A stretch of DNA of 64,000 nt from Bolinopsis microptera (taxonomy: Eukaryota; Ctenophora; Tentaculata; Lobata; Bolinopsidae): positions 4,673,902 to 4,737,901 of the forward strand of contig NC_087076.1 in NCBI RefSeq assembly GCF_026151205.1, in the 5' to 3' direction. Shown here piece after piece: positions 51,973-64,000 of the stretch; within the stretch, counting starts at the first letter, position 1, and each line of letters begins with the position of its first letter. Below the pieces are notes generated by a model. It was not told where the DNA came from and did not search any database. It saw only the letters and a program-made list of their open reading frames with translations. The translations under genes and the position numbers were made by a program.

Positions 51973-54900
51973 TCAAACTAAAACAGTGGATAGCCTGCTC
52001 TGCTCTTCGTAGAATTCTGATATCTTATCGTACACCTGAAAAACATACTGATCACAATCATTGGCCTACATTTTAAAATTTAGGGCATTTATTTATAATT
52101 TGCAAGATAATTGATATCAAAACCTTGGGAGTCTGAAACGAGTTAAAACTTTCGTACTCCTTAATTTTCATTCCTACTCACTACTTACCTGGGGACCCCA
52201 GGCTGTTATGTTCATAAACATAATAAAGATTCGGCGGAATGACAGGCTGAGCGCCGCCCAGTAAACGCACTACATGCTATAAAAAGTATTTCATTGAAAG
52301 AGAAACCCTACCTCGCTAGATTCCACAGTGAAATCACATTGGAGGCAGAACTGAGAAAGTTGTAAGAAGTTCAGCAGACTCTTATCATCTACGTCACACA
52401 GTAATTCGTGTCTGTTTACAAGAAACGCTGAAAGATCAGATCCCCATTTCTTCACTTTTTCTGCCTGTAATTGATAATGAAGTTATTGATGGAAGAATCT
52501 TTAAATTATCGGAGTGTAAAGTGTAGGGGTTTGATTTATTATACTATAATCACATTTTGGAACATTTAACATTGTCAAGCATCAAGTTCTTCCTACCATT
52601 TCTTCTATCCTCTCGACCAAGGTTGAATCAAAGTAGAGTTCAGCTACTATCTGAAAATATGGAAATCGTGAAAGCTTCCTATTTAAATCTAATTCGTAGA
52701 GAAGAAAGCTGGTCATGGAACACCGACCAATTTGTCACAATTGTTTTCTATCGAAGCGCTCACGTACGCGCGATTGAAAAGCATGTGCTTTAAATCCGCG
52801 CTAAATAATCAAAATTATTAGGAAGAACTACTCCGCGTGTTCCATAACCACCACCATGTGTGTGACCGATTTTGTGGCAAAAATGATTAAAGTCTGATTA
52901 TTTAAACAGCTCCAAATTGTGCAGCATACCATTCCAAGACCGTGAATATCTTCGATGTAATTAAATTCCAGATTATCACCACCACTGTGACCGAAATCTC
53001 CGATTTTGCATTGGTAGTGTCGATCGAGGAATATGTTCTGACTGAAAATAATATCCCACCATAATTATTAAAATTATGTTCAATCCAATGAGAAGGCGTG
53101 ATGATAAATACTAAATAGGGCATAAAAACCATCAAAACAACGAGCCCGTTCATTTATCGAAAAAATTCAAAGCATGAAGCTGGGAGAAAGACCCAGGAAT
53201 TTAATCTCTGTAAGCGAGGACCACATACCTTGAAATATTTAGGTGGGCAGTTTGGAATTTAGAGTGAAGTTCGAAGACAGCAGTAGCGATATCGTACACT
53301 ATTTGCACTCGGGCCGCCCAATTCAACTTCGGTAATTTGTGCTGAATCAAATTAGTGTTTTCAACAGTGCGAAAACATGATAAAAGATATTTTAAAACAT
53401 GATCTCTCTGTTTTTCTAGAAGAAGTACTTTCATCTGGATTAAGCTAGCATTCGTAGGAATGCGAGCAAAAGTGCAAAGACTTAATGGGACAACTAATTC
53501 AATTTGTCCAACTTATAGAGATAAGAAACCTAAAAGCGTTAAATTTTCACAAATTTGCATACAACAATATCATTCACTCATTGCAGTCATTGGTGATCTC
53601 GTTCTTTATCAAGACAAAATAACAGAATTACAGATAAAAGTGACGAAATGGGCCGATAAGAGCACGTACATTTGCTGCAATAAGTGAGTTGAGAGGTCCA
53701 AAGTTGATGTGCTCGTAGACCAACACCAGGTGTTTTGTATCGCAGCTGTATCGGAGAAGGTTGGATATCCCCTGGATAGGACAGTTCTTTCTCATCTCTA
53801 TCTGGTGGATGAAAAACGCTTCGTTTCCTCGGAACTGAAGATGATAAATGTATTGTAAAGAAAAAATACGTTATTACTTCCAATTGGATTTCTGGGCGTC
53901 AGGTAGTTGGATTGTTTTAGTTTTTAGATTCTGAAATTATGTGAGATGAGACCTGTAGTAATACAGTGAACATCTTGATTCTTGAGATTGGAACAATGCC
54001 GTGACACAGCTGGTGTTTGAAAACAAAGAACCAAAATTAAGAACTTAATTCTTTTGTTCGCTCCTTAATATTAGCTATTTATAAAGCTTAATTATGTGTA
54101 TGGTACTACACAGCACTGACCACTGACGAAACTCTTTGACATTAATTCTTCATTACGCTTAATAAGGTATTTCTTGCTATATTTTATTCTTGTATTTAAC
54201 ATCGACAATAAAAACTGCAATAATAAGCAATATCTCCTTTACTAGAACCCTATCATGCAAGCTTACTGCCTAGTGCTTACCAATTCTTTGTACATTTTGA
54301 GTACTTTTGAAGCTGGCTTGTAACACAGTATTATACATGTATAACCGAGAAGATAGTGTTTCGTCAAGGAATCAAGTATGCCCATATTTGGCTTGGTGAT
54401 CGACTGTTCATATTGTAATCCAGTGTTACAAGCTCCTTGTAATGTGTGATGAGGCTATCTAACGTGTAAGAAATGCTACTGATGTGGCTATTCTGTGATT
54501 AAATACATTTTGTTGATTATAATGTTATGATTGCATAATTTATTGAAACTTTATTTTATTTCAGTATTATGTGATGGGATGGGAGGGTTTTGACCAGGTG
54601 TAGCCAGTCCACGCCCTGGCTCCATAATATAATGACTTTGTTTCACTTCTACATGAAAAGGTCGAATACATCCAACGTGTATGAAACGCGGAGAACTCGA
54701 ATATGAGTCATATTATGTGACACTTAAGTTGTTATTGGCTTCCTTAATACATGAAGCCAGTACTTCTTATGCTACGTGTTATAATATAAAAGTGCCCACT
54801 CAAATAGTGCAAGTTTTGAGCAAACTGCAAGTTTTGATAAAACATAAAATAATAATTACATAGATTAGCTAATAAAGTAACGTACTAACTTCTTGATATA

Positions 54901-57900
54901 ATATGTGATTTAATATGAATACTTTAAACTTGGAGTTTACGACGTTCGTGCTATTTTTAGATAAATATGCTGATTGTTGTGAGACGCTATTACTGTTGTT
55001 AGACACTTTCACTGCATCGCTGCCGTTCATTAATTCATTTTTAAATGTTCCACTCGCTTTTAAAGCGTAAAATCGATATACGATTTAAAACAGTTTTAAA
55101 CCGGTTTATTTACTTTTCATGCGTTTCATTAATCTGAAAATATTCTAAAGCGCTTCATTAGCTTTTAAAACGATTTGTCTTCTTTAAATTTGGTCTATTT
55201 TTGTCTATTTAGTTTCATTCAGTCTATTAAAACAACCAAATCTCTTTGAGGACTAAACATATAGTGCCCAGTCTGGCGGTGTAAGACGAAGAATCTGTTT
55301 ACCCTAATTAGTCATTAAGTAATTACCTTATTATCCCACAAAACTGACAGTGATTACGTCCCAATTATCCCATAATGACATGCGCATATATTATACACAT
55401 AAACATGGCGAATTAAACAATAATGTTTACTACTCTTTGAAGTAAGCTTCCTGGTACTGCACATTCACATCACAGTTGACTGTGTATTACTGTGAAGGAG
55501 ACACTAACAGAGGAGATTCAGTGTACGTACTCGGTTTTATACCAGCCACAAGGAGTGAAGTTACAAAAGTAGATAACATGTCTTTAAACTTTAGATAACA
55601 TAATGTACAGTGAGCACCTCAGACATGATTTTAACTAAGGACATGACGGGTACCTTACCTGATATAATGTGTACAGAACAAGACATATTCAGTGAACCTG
55701 TTTACATACCAGCCCCAAAAAGGGGTCCAGACTCTACGGCGTAAGTCTCTATGGCGTGAGACTCTACGGCGGGTTAGCGTTAGGGTTAGGGTTATGGTTA
55801 GGGTTATTTTTAGGGTTATGGTTAGGGTTATGGTTAGGGTTAGGGTATGGGTTAGGGTTAGGGTTAGGGTTAGGATTAGGGTTAGGGTTAGAGTTAGAGT
55901 TAGGGTTAGGGTTAGGGTTAGGGTTAGGGTCAGGGTCAGGGTTAGGGTCAGGGTTAGGGTTAGGGTTAAAGTCTCACGCCGTAGAGTCTTACGCCGTAGA
56001 GTCTTACGCCGTAGAGTCCCGGACCCCTCAAAAAGCCACATAGTACAGTTAGAATACCGTCTTCACTTCGTAAAAACTAGATACCACCTGCGCTAAAAAG
56101 TAAATAACATGTTTGCGGTGTAATTGTGCCTTTAAATGCTAGATCTGGGCTGGCGGCATATTTCCTTAAAAACTAGATACCATGTGCGGCGGTAAGACGT
56201 GATTTTGATACAGAAGAACATTCCATCTGGCGACATGGAATCTAACTGATAAGTGTAAAGTGAGCAGACACCCGTAGATCAGAAGGAGGGTGTGGTGTTG
56301 TGTTGTTGTTATGTGTTGAAGTGTGGTGAAGTGAGGGAGCCCTACAAGTGGTCACATATCATTGATCTAGTAGCACTGTGCCACATTGTTGCCATAACAA
56401 TACCGGCTCTTAGCTGGTAAATCAGTACTTTAAGATGACTCAACATTAATTGTTACTGTGGTTAAATTGCTGGCCCAGCAAAAGCGGGATGACAAGCCGG
56501 ACAAGACCAGCAGTTTTGCTTGACAAACACCTAATTTTATGTAGTACGACAAAATCTAATAACTAATTGCAATGATGAATGAGACGGTGATAATTGAAAA
56601 CTTGTCATCTTCCAACGGTTTATGTTGCATTAAGTTTACTATAAAATCTAGAGACATCAAATGGTAATGAGATATGATTTATTGTAGTAGAAAATAGGTA
56701 ATTCCATCCCATTCCCCTTAGTAATAATTTACCAATACAAACTTATAAAAAAAGGAAGCTGCACATAAAAGCTCAGAGCCCTACCTTCTTGAGAACCTGA
56801 ACCATGATCTTGCTGCCGTCCAGCTCTCCAGTAAACATGCAGCTGTGATCATTCTCGAGCACCAGAGACCCTCCCATCTCCACCGGGGTGGGTTCCAGTG
56901 CGTTGGTTGCCAGGAACACGTCGTCAAACATGATGTGATCTGGGGTCTTGGACAGCTTGCTGAGTTGGCTGTATGCTGTTGGTATCGCGAACAGGCCGAA
57001 CTTCTCTGGGGAGGTTAGAAGGATTAGAAAAGTAGTTGTAAGTTGGGTGGCTGGAGTAAAGTTAAATTTGGAATTTGAATCAAGTTCCAGTGTTCTAATT
57101 ATACAGTGCACACAGTACAATGATAATATCTTCTGAAGTTTAAAGCAAACGTTCCATAGAACACGTTCCCAGTTTCACGCTTATTTGTGTACTTTCAACA
57201 CTTTTTTAGCTCACTGTCACAACAGTGTAACCGCAATGTTTTTATAGTAATAAACGTGGGAACAGCCGTTAATCGGCGCTAATGATGCTCTGTTTATGTT
57301 AACACGGCTGTGTGAACGTAATTATGAGAAATATTAAATAGGCTGTGATTAAAAACATGTTCACAGTAATGTAGTACACATTCATATGATGGAAGTGTGT
57401 ACAAGCCAGTAAATTTGGGCTAATTTCCTGGGATTTTCTAAAATTCCGGTATTTTACATGTTACGGTAAATCGTAGTTCGATTGAAACCGTATTCATTTT
57501 ATCCCAAACACATGTAATCCTAGTATATCGGAGCGATAAATCGGGGTATTCAGCACCTACAGTGATAGCCTTGTCTTATATATATTGTATTTTTAATCAC
57601 AACGCTTCATGCCCATAGACATTGTAATAAAATCCCCAAATTATGTGTTATAATTATCAATTACGAGTCTCGAGCCTTCATTTAATTACTGACTCGGTCA
57701 CGTGTCTAAATAAATAATAGGCACCACATTTAATTGCCATAGAAACGGTTATCTAATATTAATATTTAACATGCTACAATAAAACATAATTCACAACTAC
57801 ATATTAATCATATTATGTTAATACACTCTTTACTTATTTGTTTTAATTATATTACCATGTCAATATAATATGTATAATGTACATATTATAATGTTTGATA

Positions 57901-58138
57901 TGTTTTAATATTATGACCACTCTCACACATATTATGTTTCAGTAAGCACAAGATTCTCACCGGAGAAAGAGACTCGTCTGAAGAAGACAGTAGCCTCGTG
58001 ACGTCGCTCGTCCCACTCCCTCGTTAAATCCTTCATAAAATCATCGTCATTTGAGATCTTAACCGGACCGAACAGGCTGTGATCAACAGGGTCTGTTTCT
58101 TCGTAGTTGGTGGGCTGGCATTTTGTGGTGGTTGTCAT
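51973..58138 (-). CDS. pseudokinase, protein-kinase-like fold
   Basis: Seven exons in minus order: 58138-57961 (ATG), 57005-56785, 53834-53670, 53341-53229, 53041-52930, 52464-52312, 52035-51973 (stop TGA). They total 1005 nt (334 aa) with consistent phases. Residues from about 100 form a kinase-like domain: beta3 IMVQ (Q129 where Lys is expected), LVLVYEHINFGPL hinge, HLN at 221-223 (catalytic HRD Asp replaced by Asn), SQN with metal-binding N228 kept, and KIGDFG with D241 kept. The glycine loop is degenerate. Loss of both the ATP-anchoring Lys and the catalytic Asp predicts no or weak phosphotransfer, so a scaffold or allosteric role is inferred. No transmembrane segment. Closest kinase class uncertain (tyrosine-kinase-like/RIPK-like style). 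Confidence 0.85.
52187..52264. mobile_element. 77-bp-type insertion element, copy 2
   Basis: Closely matches 33440-33516 (CCTGGGGACCCCAGG start, GGCGGAATGACAGGCTGAG core, CCCAGTAA end). Weak flanking similarity (CACTACTT / GCACTACAT) may be a decayed target duplication. It lies in a pseudokinase intron. Confidence 0.8.
53835..56784. other. large pseudokinase intron
   Basis: 2.95 kb with no supported exon. It contains the interstitial telomeric tract flanked by inverted repeats (55726-56020), described separately. Short ORFs here lack splice or domain support. Confidence 0.6.
55726..56020. repeat. interstitial telomeric repeat between inverted flanks
   Basis: 55778-55967 is about 31 units of TTAGGG with variants (TTATGG, TTAGAG, TCAGGG, TTAGGA). 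On the left are three copies of a CTCTACGGCGT(A/G)AG unit and on the right three of the reverse complement CTTACGCCGTAGAG. Telomere-like DNA thus sits between arms that can pair. Six-frame ORFs here are repeats only. Confidence 0.95.
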
Positions 58139-59080
58139 GGCTACCCTGTGTCAAATAATGGGTGGTGAGGTGAATCGGGGAATGTTATTCAAATATATTA
58201 ATCAATATTGTCTTACATAATATTATGGTGCGTGATGAAAACAGCAGATGTAGGAATATTAATAACTGTGGTTATATCGGGACAATAAGACGAATGACAG
58301 CCACAACAAGACATTCCAATCATTCCTATCAGTACAGAACATCCCCAGTGAACCTCCCAGACACACCGAACGTGTGCAATCAAGCAATATTGTCCAAATT
58401 ATACTTTATTTCAACAGAAAAATCCAATTGGGCAACCAAAAATTGCAAAGACAAAGCGTAATCAAGCCAATGCCTAAAATGTTCGTCCGGGTTTTAAAAA
58501 TACATATATAACGTAACACATATATAACGTAGCTAAGTTTGTTATACTTATGACATCTAAAAGTCGTGAACCAGAGAGATTTGGTTACAACAACATTTTT
58601 AACAAACACAAAAAACATAAGTTACATAACATTACCATCACCATACTTCATAAGAAACGATATTAACTATTAAGTTTTAAAATAAGCTATATTGTATAGC
58701 TCATGGTTTTAACTGAAACTCCACATAACGTTACATTATTCATAACAACAAGCTGGAGTCATGGGATGGATGACAACACAATAGCTAGTGTAGTATAAAC
58801 GGGTGTACTCCCCACTGTGTAAACTTCTGTGATTTGTGTACACAACTCAAGAAACAAGTACACAACTTCTCTTAAGAAACACGTGCCTTGTTGGGAGGTT
58901 ATTAAGTGCACTACACTAAATATCTTAGATCTCTGTCTCCCGTGCCCGGGTCTGAAAATTCTGACTAATTATCAATAATTATAATATAGAAATGTTGTTG
59001 TGCACATATTAGAACAAGTAGAGGCCGTTACATTATAACAACGTAACAACGTAACAGCGTAACAGCATAACAGCGTAACA
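58139..59080. other. pseudokinase upstream region (unit A)
   Basis: Sequence upstream of the intact start codon, likely containing the promoter. No exon or motif was assigned. Ends in the minisatellite that marks the duplication junction. Confidence 0.5.
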
Positions 59081-59556
59081 GTGAAAGGTGTGGTGAAGGT
59101 GAGGGAGCCCTACAAAGTGGTCAACATATCATTGATCTAGTAGCACTGTGTCACACATGTTGCCATATCAATACCGGATCTTAGCTGGTAAATCAGATAT
59201 TTAAGATGACTCAACATTAATTGTTACTGTGGTTAAAATGCTGGCCCAGCAATAGCGGGATGACAAGCCGGACAAGACCAGCAGTTTGCTTGACAAACAC
59301 GCTAATTTTATGTAGTACGACAAAATTAATAATAAATTGCAAGTGATGAATTGAGACGGATGGATATTGAAAACTGGTCATCTTCCATCGTGTTTATGTT
59401 GCATTAAGTTTACTATAAAAATTAGGATACTTCGAATTGTATTGAGATATGATTTATTGTAGTTGAAAATAGGTAATTCCTTCCCATTCCCCTTAGTAAT
59501 AATTACCAATAACAACTTATAAAAAAAGAAGCTGCACATAAACGTCAGAGCCCTAC

Positions 59557-60947
59557 TTCTTGAGGATCCTGAACCATGATCTTGCTGCCGTCCAGCTCTA
59601 CAGTAAACATGCAGCTGTGTTCATTCTCGAGCTCCAGAGACTCCCATCTCCACCGGGCGCGGGTGGGTTCCAGTGCGTTGTTGAGTTGCCAGGAAACACG
59701 TCGTTCAAACATGATTGATCTGGGGTCTTGGACAGCTTGCTGAGTTGGCTCTGTATGATGTGGTATCGCAAACAGGCCGAACTTCTCTGGGGAGGTTGAA
59801 GGGATTAGAAAAGTAGTTGTAAGTTGGGTGGCTGGAGTAAAGTTAAATTTGGGAATTTGGATCTAGTTCCGTGTTCTAATCATTACAGTTGCAACACAGT
59901 ACAATGATAATTCTTCTGAAGTTTAAAGCAAACGTTCCATAGAACACGTTCAGTTTCACGCTTATTTGTGTACTTTCAACACTTTTTTAGCTCACTGTCA
60001 CAAAAGTGTAACGCAATCACGCAATGTTTTGTATAGTAATTAAGTGGGAACAGCACGTTAAATCGGGCGATAATGATGCTCTGTTTATGTTAAAAACACG
60101 GCTGTGTGAAGGTAATTATGAGAAAATATTAAATAGGCTGTGATTAAAAACATGTTCACAGTAATGTAGTACACATTCATATGATGGAAGTGTGTACAAG
60201 CCAGTAAATTTGGGCTCTAATTTCCTGGGATTTTCTGAAATTCGGTATTTTACATGTTACGGTAAATCGTTAGGTTCGATTGAAACCGTATTCATTTGTA
60301 TCCCAAACACATGTATCCTAGTTTATCGGAGCGATAAATCGGGGTATATCAGCTCCTACCAGTGATTAGACTGTCTTATATATATTGTATTTTTAATCAA
60401 CAACGCTTCTGCCCATAGACATTGTAATAAAATCCCCAAATTATGTGTTATAATTAATCAATTACGAGTTCTCGAGCTTCATTTAATCAATGACTCTGGT
60501 CACGTGTCTAAATAATAATAGGCACCACATTTTAATTGCCAGAGAAAACGGTTATCTAATATTAATATTTTAACATGCTACAATAAAACATAATTCACAA
60601 CTTACATATTAATCATTATTATGTTAATACAATCTTTAACTTTATTTGTTTTATTATATTACCATGTCATATAATATGTATAATGTAAATATTATAATGT
60701 TTGATATGTTTTAATATTTATGGGACCACTCTCACACATATTATGTTTCAGTAAGCACAAGTTCTCACCGAGAAAGATGACTGTCTGAAGAAGACAGTAG
60801 CTCGTGACGTCGCTCGTCCCACTTCCCTCGTTAAATCCTTCATAAAATCATCTTCATTTGAGATATTAACCGGACCGGACAGGCTAGTGATCAACAGGGT
60901 CTGTTTTCTTTCGAGTTGGTGGGCTGGCATGTGATGGTGGTTGTCAT
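59557..60947 (-). pseudogene. duplicated, frame-broken 5' half of the pseudokinase gene
   Basis: Exon 1 copy 60947-60769 and exon 2 copy 59786-59557 align with 58138-57961 and 57005-56785. Both contain several indels that break the frame. The exon 2 donor has lost a base (AAGAA|GTAGGG). Exons 3-7 are absent from unit B, although it lies upstream of the intact gene. Either a decayed partial duplicate or an error-rich misassembled haplotype. Confidence 0.8.
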
Positions 60948-61849
60948 GGCTCCCTGTGTCAAATATTGGGTGGTGAGGGAATCGGGGGAATTGTTATTCA
61001 AATATATTAATCAATATTGTCTTACATAATATTATGGTGGGTGATGAAAACAGCAGATGTAGGACTATAATAACTGGGTTATATCGGGACTATAAGACGA
61101 AATGACAGCCACAACAAGGACATTCAATCATTCCTATCAGTACGACATCCCCAGTGAACCTCCCAGACACACCGACGTGTGCAATCAAGCAATATTGTCC
61201 AAAATTATACTTTATTTCAACAGAAATCCAATTGGGCAACCAAAAAATTGCAAAGACAAAAGCGTAATCAAGCCACTGCTAAAATGTTCGTACGGGTTTT
61301 AAAAATACATATATAACGTAACAACATATATAAACGTAGCTAAGTTTGTTATACTTATGACATCTAAAAGTCGTGAACAGAGAGATTTGGTTACAAAAAC
61401 CATTTTTAACAAACACAAAAACATAAGTACATAACATTACCATCACTTACTTCATAAGAAAACGATATTAACTTATTAAGGTTTTAAAATAAGCTATATT
61501 GTATAGCTCATGGTTTTAATGAAACTCACATACGTTTACATTTTTTCATAACAACAAGCTGGAGTCATGGGATGGATGTCAACACAATAAGATGTGGTAG
61601 TATAAAACGGGTGTACTCCCCACTGTGTAAACTTCTGTGATTTGTGTACACAACTCAAGGATACAAGTACACTACTTCTCGTAAGAAACACGTTGCCTTG
61701 TTGGGAGGTTATTAAGTGCACTACACTTAAATATCTTAGATCTCTGTATCCCGTGCCGGGTCTGAAAATTCTGACTAATTATCAATAATTATATTATAGA
61801 AATGTTGTTGTGCACAATATGAGAACAAGTAGAGGCCGTTACTTATAAC

Positions 61850-61955
61850 AACCGTTACAACGTATCAGCGTAACAGCATAACAGCGTAACAGCGTAACAA
61901 TCGTAACAGTGTAACAATCGTAACAACGTAACAATCGTAACAGCATAACAATTGT
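61850..61955. repeat. CGTAACAG/CGTAACAATCGTAACA minisatellite
   Basis: About 10-12 degenerate units of CGTAACA(G/ATCGTAACA) at the end of unit B. A shorter version (about 59038-59085) marks the A/B junction. This supports repeat-mediated tandem duplication. Confidence 0.85.
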
Positions 61956-64000
61956 TTTGCAACCGCACAACGAAGAAGGACGGCTCCGGAGCAGCTTTTC
62001 AGAGAAATAATCTTAAATAAAACTTCAAACACCACATCGTCGGCTTTATTTTATCAATTAAGTACTGTGATTCCGTTTCGCATTCTTTTTAAATTTCAAC
62101 CCTTATTTAATGAAAAAAAAACGCTGAAGTGCAAAGTTTTAAACGGCCGAGGAGACTTAAAGCTTCTCAAAATTAGGATACTTAATTAACCCTTTAACAA
62201 TTTGAAGTCAAAGGCAAAGGGTTTAAGAAAGATAAGACTACAGGGTCGGGATCAAAGATCGCAAGAGGTGAAACAAGATGAAATTTGATATTTTTTTTTA
62301 TTTTTTTTAAATTTTTTTTTTTTTTTTTTTTTTTTATTTTTTTTTTTAAACAAATCAAATTAAGACAAATACGTGTTTTTGTGACAGAAGGATGCTAAAA
62401 GTTGATTTGATTTGTTAACTGTCTCTAATTAAATACCTTCAACACTACTTTTACTTTAAGAAATGATTTAAAGAATATAAATGTGTCAATCCGAAATATT
62501 TTAAAGTAAACTTTTCTAAAAGCTCCTCATTTTACTTGTCAATCACTGTGGAAACTATACAACTATAATACTCTGGTTTTGGAAATATGGATGATTACTG
62601 AGGTTAGAAGTGAGGATTGCATGACAAAATGTCGTCCTCTACAACAATACATTGCACGCAAGCTTATAAATCATGAGATTATAATTCATAAGATGGGGAC
62701 TGAGAAAGCGGAGTGTATGAACAGCAATTGGGATCCAAATGATGAAACAGCTCCGGACGAATCTCAAGGAATGATGATGGATGTTGACTGGAGGGACAAG
62801 GAAGGGGAGGGCTAATGTGGGTAAATTAGTCTACACATCGCGTGGTAATTCCTATATCTGCAGTAAACTCAGGACTCGTTTTATCTTAACTCAGGGATCA
62901 ATGGTATTGATAATGATAGAATAAAAGTTGCTGATCACACTGTGGACACTAACTGGGTGACCGTTATCTTTATGAAGGAGTAGCGTGACATCATGTGAAG
63001 TGTTTTCCTGCTTTCCTAACGATTCTGCGAAATTTATACAAAGTTTCGGAAAGTGGAGGTGCAGAGTATCCTGATTACCGTGAATAATCAGACATATTCA
63101 GACATACCGTCATTGTTATGTGTTGAATGCACGTTATTGTTATTATATAAACGTGATAAATCTCACCGAAAATTTGATAAGACGTTGATAAAAGGCCACT
63201 AAAGTATATAATATAATTGTACAGGCATGATGACAACATGATGACAACATGATGACGTTCCAAATGATAACCAGTGTTAAATGTTGTGAGAAAATATTAT
63301 CGAATGATATCTAACACGTGAAATTGATTATGGTTTTAAGCTGAGCCGGCAGTTCTTTGAGTTGTTAAACAACTTATTTAAGTTTTTTAGTAGACCAATT
63401 TTACTGAGGCTGTAAATTTATTCAGAAATATTAACATAATAATGCTTTTATTTAGGAAATGAAACAATGGAAATAATATTTATTTTCAGTAAGATCAATG
63501 ATCTAAGTAAACAACAGTTAAGCTAGCACCATCCGAATAACTCAAGTTGAACCCTTTTTATAAAACGCCGACAACATTTATATCTCTACAAAAATGTCCA
63601 TGAAAATAAAATCATTAGCCAATTTCAGTTCAATGATCAGTTATCATGCCGGCATATTATACTAAGGACATAATATCCTTACATGAGGATTGAGGAGTAA
63701 AGTAGAAACAGTTAAACTGACTACAAGTGAATAACTCTGAAACATACAGCTTGTTAGATGAAGCTAACTTCAATAAAACGATTCAACGTACAACAATGTG
63801 CAATAATGACTTGTTACCTCATCCTTTTTCTACACATACATACATAAACGATATGGCCATCATCAATGGTTAAAATCTCTTGACAATGAGCTTCAGAAAG
63901 TATAGTAAAAAATGTGTGCATATTATTGATGAGCAGTGTTTTGTATGGAAAACTAACTCAATAAGTTCTGTAGATGACTTTGAATCAATTGAAATTTATG
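61956..64000. other. terminal region, no supported gene
   Basis: Contains a poly(T) tract (62287-62348) and three CATGATGACAA repeats (about 63226-63256). An open frame at 62579-62815 (78 codons, acidic, Met-rich end) has no homologue I recognise and could be an isolated exon or chance. No tRNA or element was seen. Confidence 0.45.

Larger units (their letters stand above)
56316..61880. repeat. tandem 2.8 kb segmental duplication
   Basis: Unit A at about 56316-59080 and unit B at about 59081-61880 are direct copies. Each ends in a CGTAACAG minisatellite. They carry the first two pseudokinase exons and upstream DNA. Unit B differs by dozens of single-base insertions and deletions spread over coding and non-coding parts, many in homopolymers, and by few substitutions. 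Confidence 0.9.

Noticed and set aside
55655-56096. Long ORFs of Thr-Leu, Arg-Val and Gly-Leu repeats
   Set aside because: Translation of the TTAGGG tract.
62579-62815. 78-codon plus-strand ORF near the window end
   Set aside because: No recognised similarity or splice evidence; cannot be told from chance.

Overview
The window is eukaryotic nuclear DNA from an animal. Its genes have GT-AG introns of about 50 bp to 10.5 kb. The domain sets (NEK4-type kinase, seven-helix receptor, LIM, F5/8C-like and sushi domains with phase-1 exons) are metazoan, and an internal TTAGGG tract fits animal telomeres. The DNA is AT-rich, and the purple acid phosphatase is of the large plant-like type. I would guess an early-branching invertebrate (placozoan- or cnidarian-like), but the sequence does not settle this.

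Layout. 1-9.2 kb is mostly non-coding: a 2.0 kb TTAA-flanked inverted-repeat element, hairpins, an acidic N-terminal exon with a decayed duplicate, and a foldback element. 9.29-11.28 kb (+) is a two-LIM-domain protein gene. 12.06-30.13 kb (-) is an 11-exon NEK4-like kinase gene (779 aa). Its 10.5 kb second intron holds an intronless class-A-like receptor gene on the opposite strand. 31.3-34.3 kb is a large palindrome carrying inverted tRNA-Ser(AGA)/tRNA-Pro(TGG) pairs, with a foldback element in its spacer. 34.67-41.13 kb (-) is a secreted or surface lectin/F5-8C-like/seven-sushi gene with one frame break. 44.11-51.36 kb (+) is a purple acid phosphatase gene (593 aa) with two consecutive pairs of duplicated exons. 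One of its introns contains an intronless antisense gene of unknown function (335 aa). 51.97-58.14 kb (-) is a 7-exon pseudokinase gene (334 aa) whose largest intron holds the interstitial telomeric tract. 59.1-61.9 kb is an indel-riddled tandem copy of its 5' half. 61.9-64 kb shows no gene I can support.

The genes do not form an operon or an obvious pathway. LIM/NEK4 and phosphatase/pseudokinase are convergent pairs about 0.6-0.8 kb apart. Two single-exon genes sit antisense inside introns of hosts, which looks like retrocopy insertion or nested-gene birth. The most interesting points are the paired alternative exons of the phosphatase, the tRNA palindrome that preserves empty and filled sites of a 77-bp mobile element, and the pseudokinase that has lost both catalytic residues. 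Exon models were built by hand from splice signals and reading phase. Residue numbers refer to those models.
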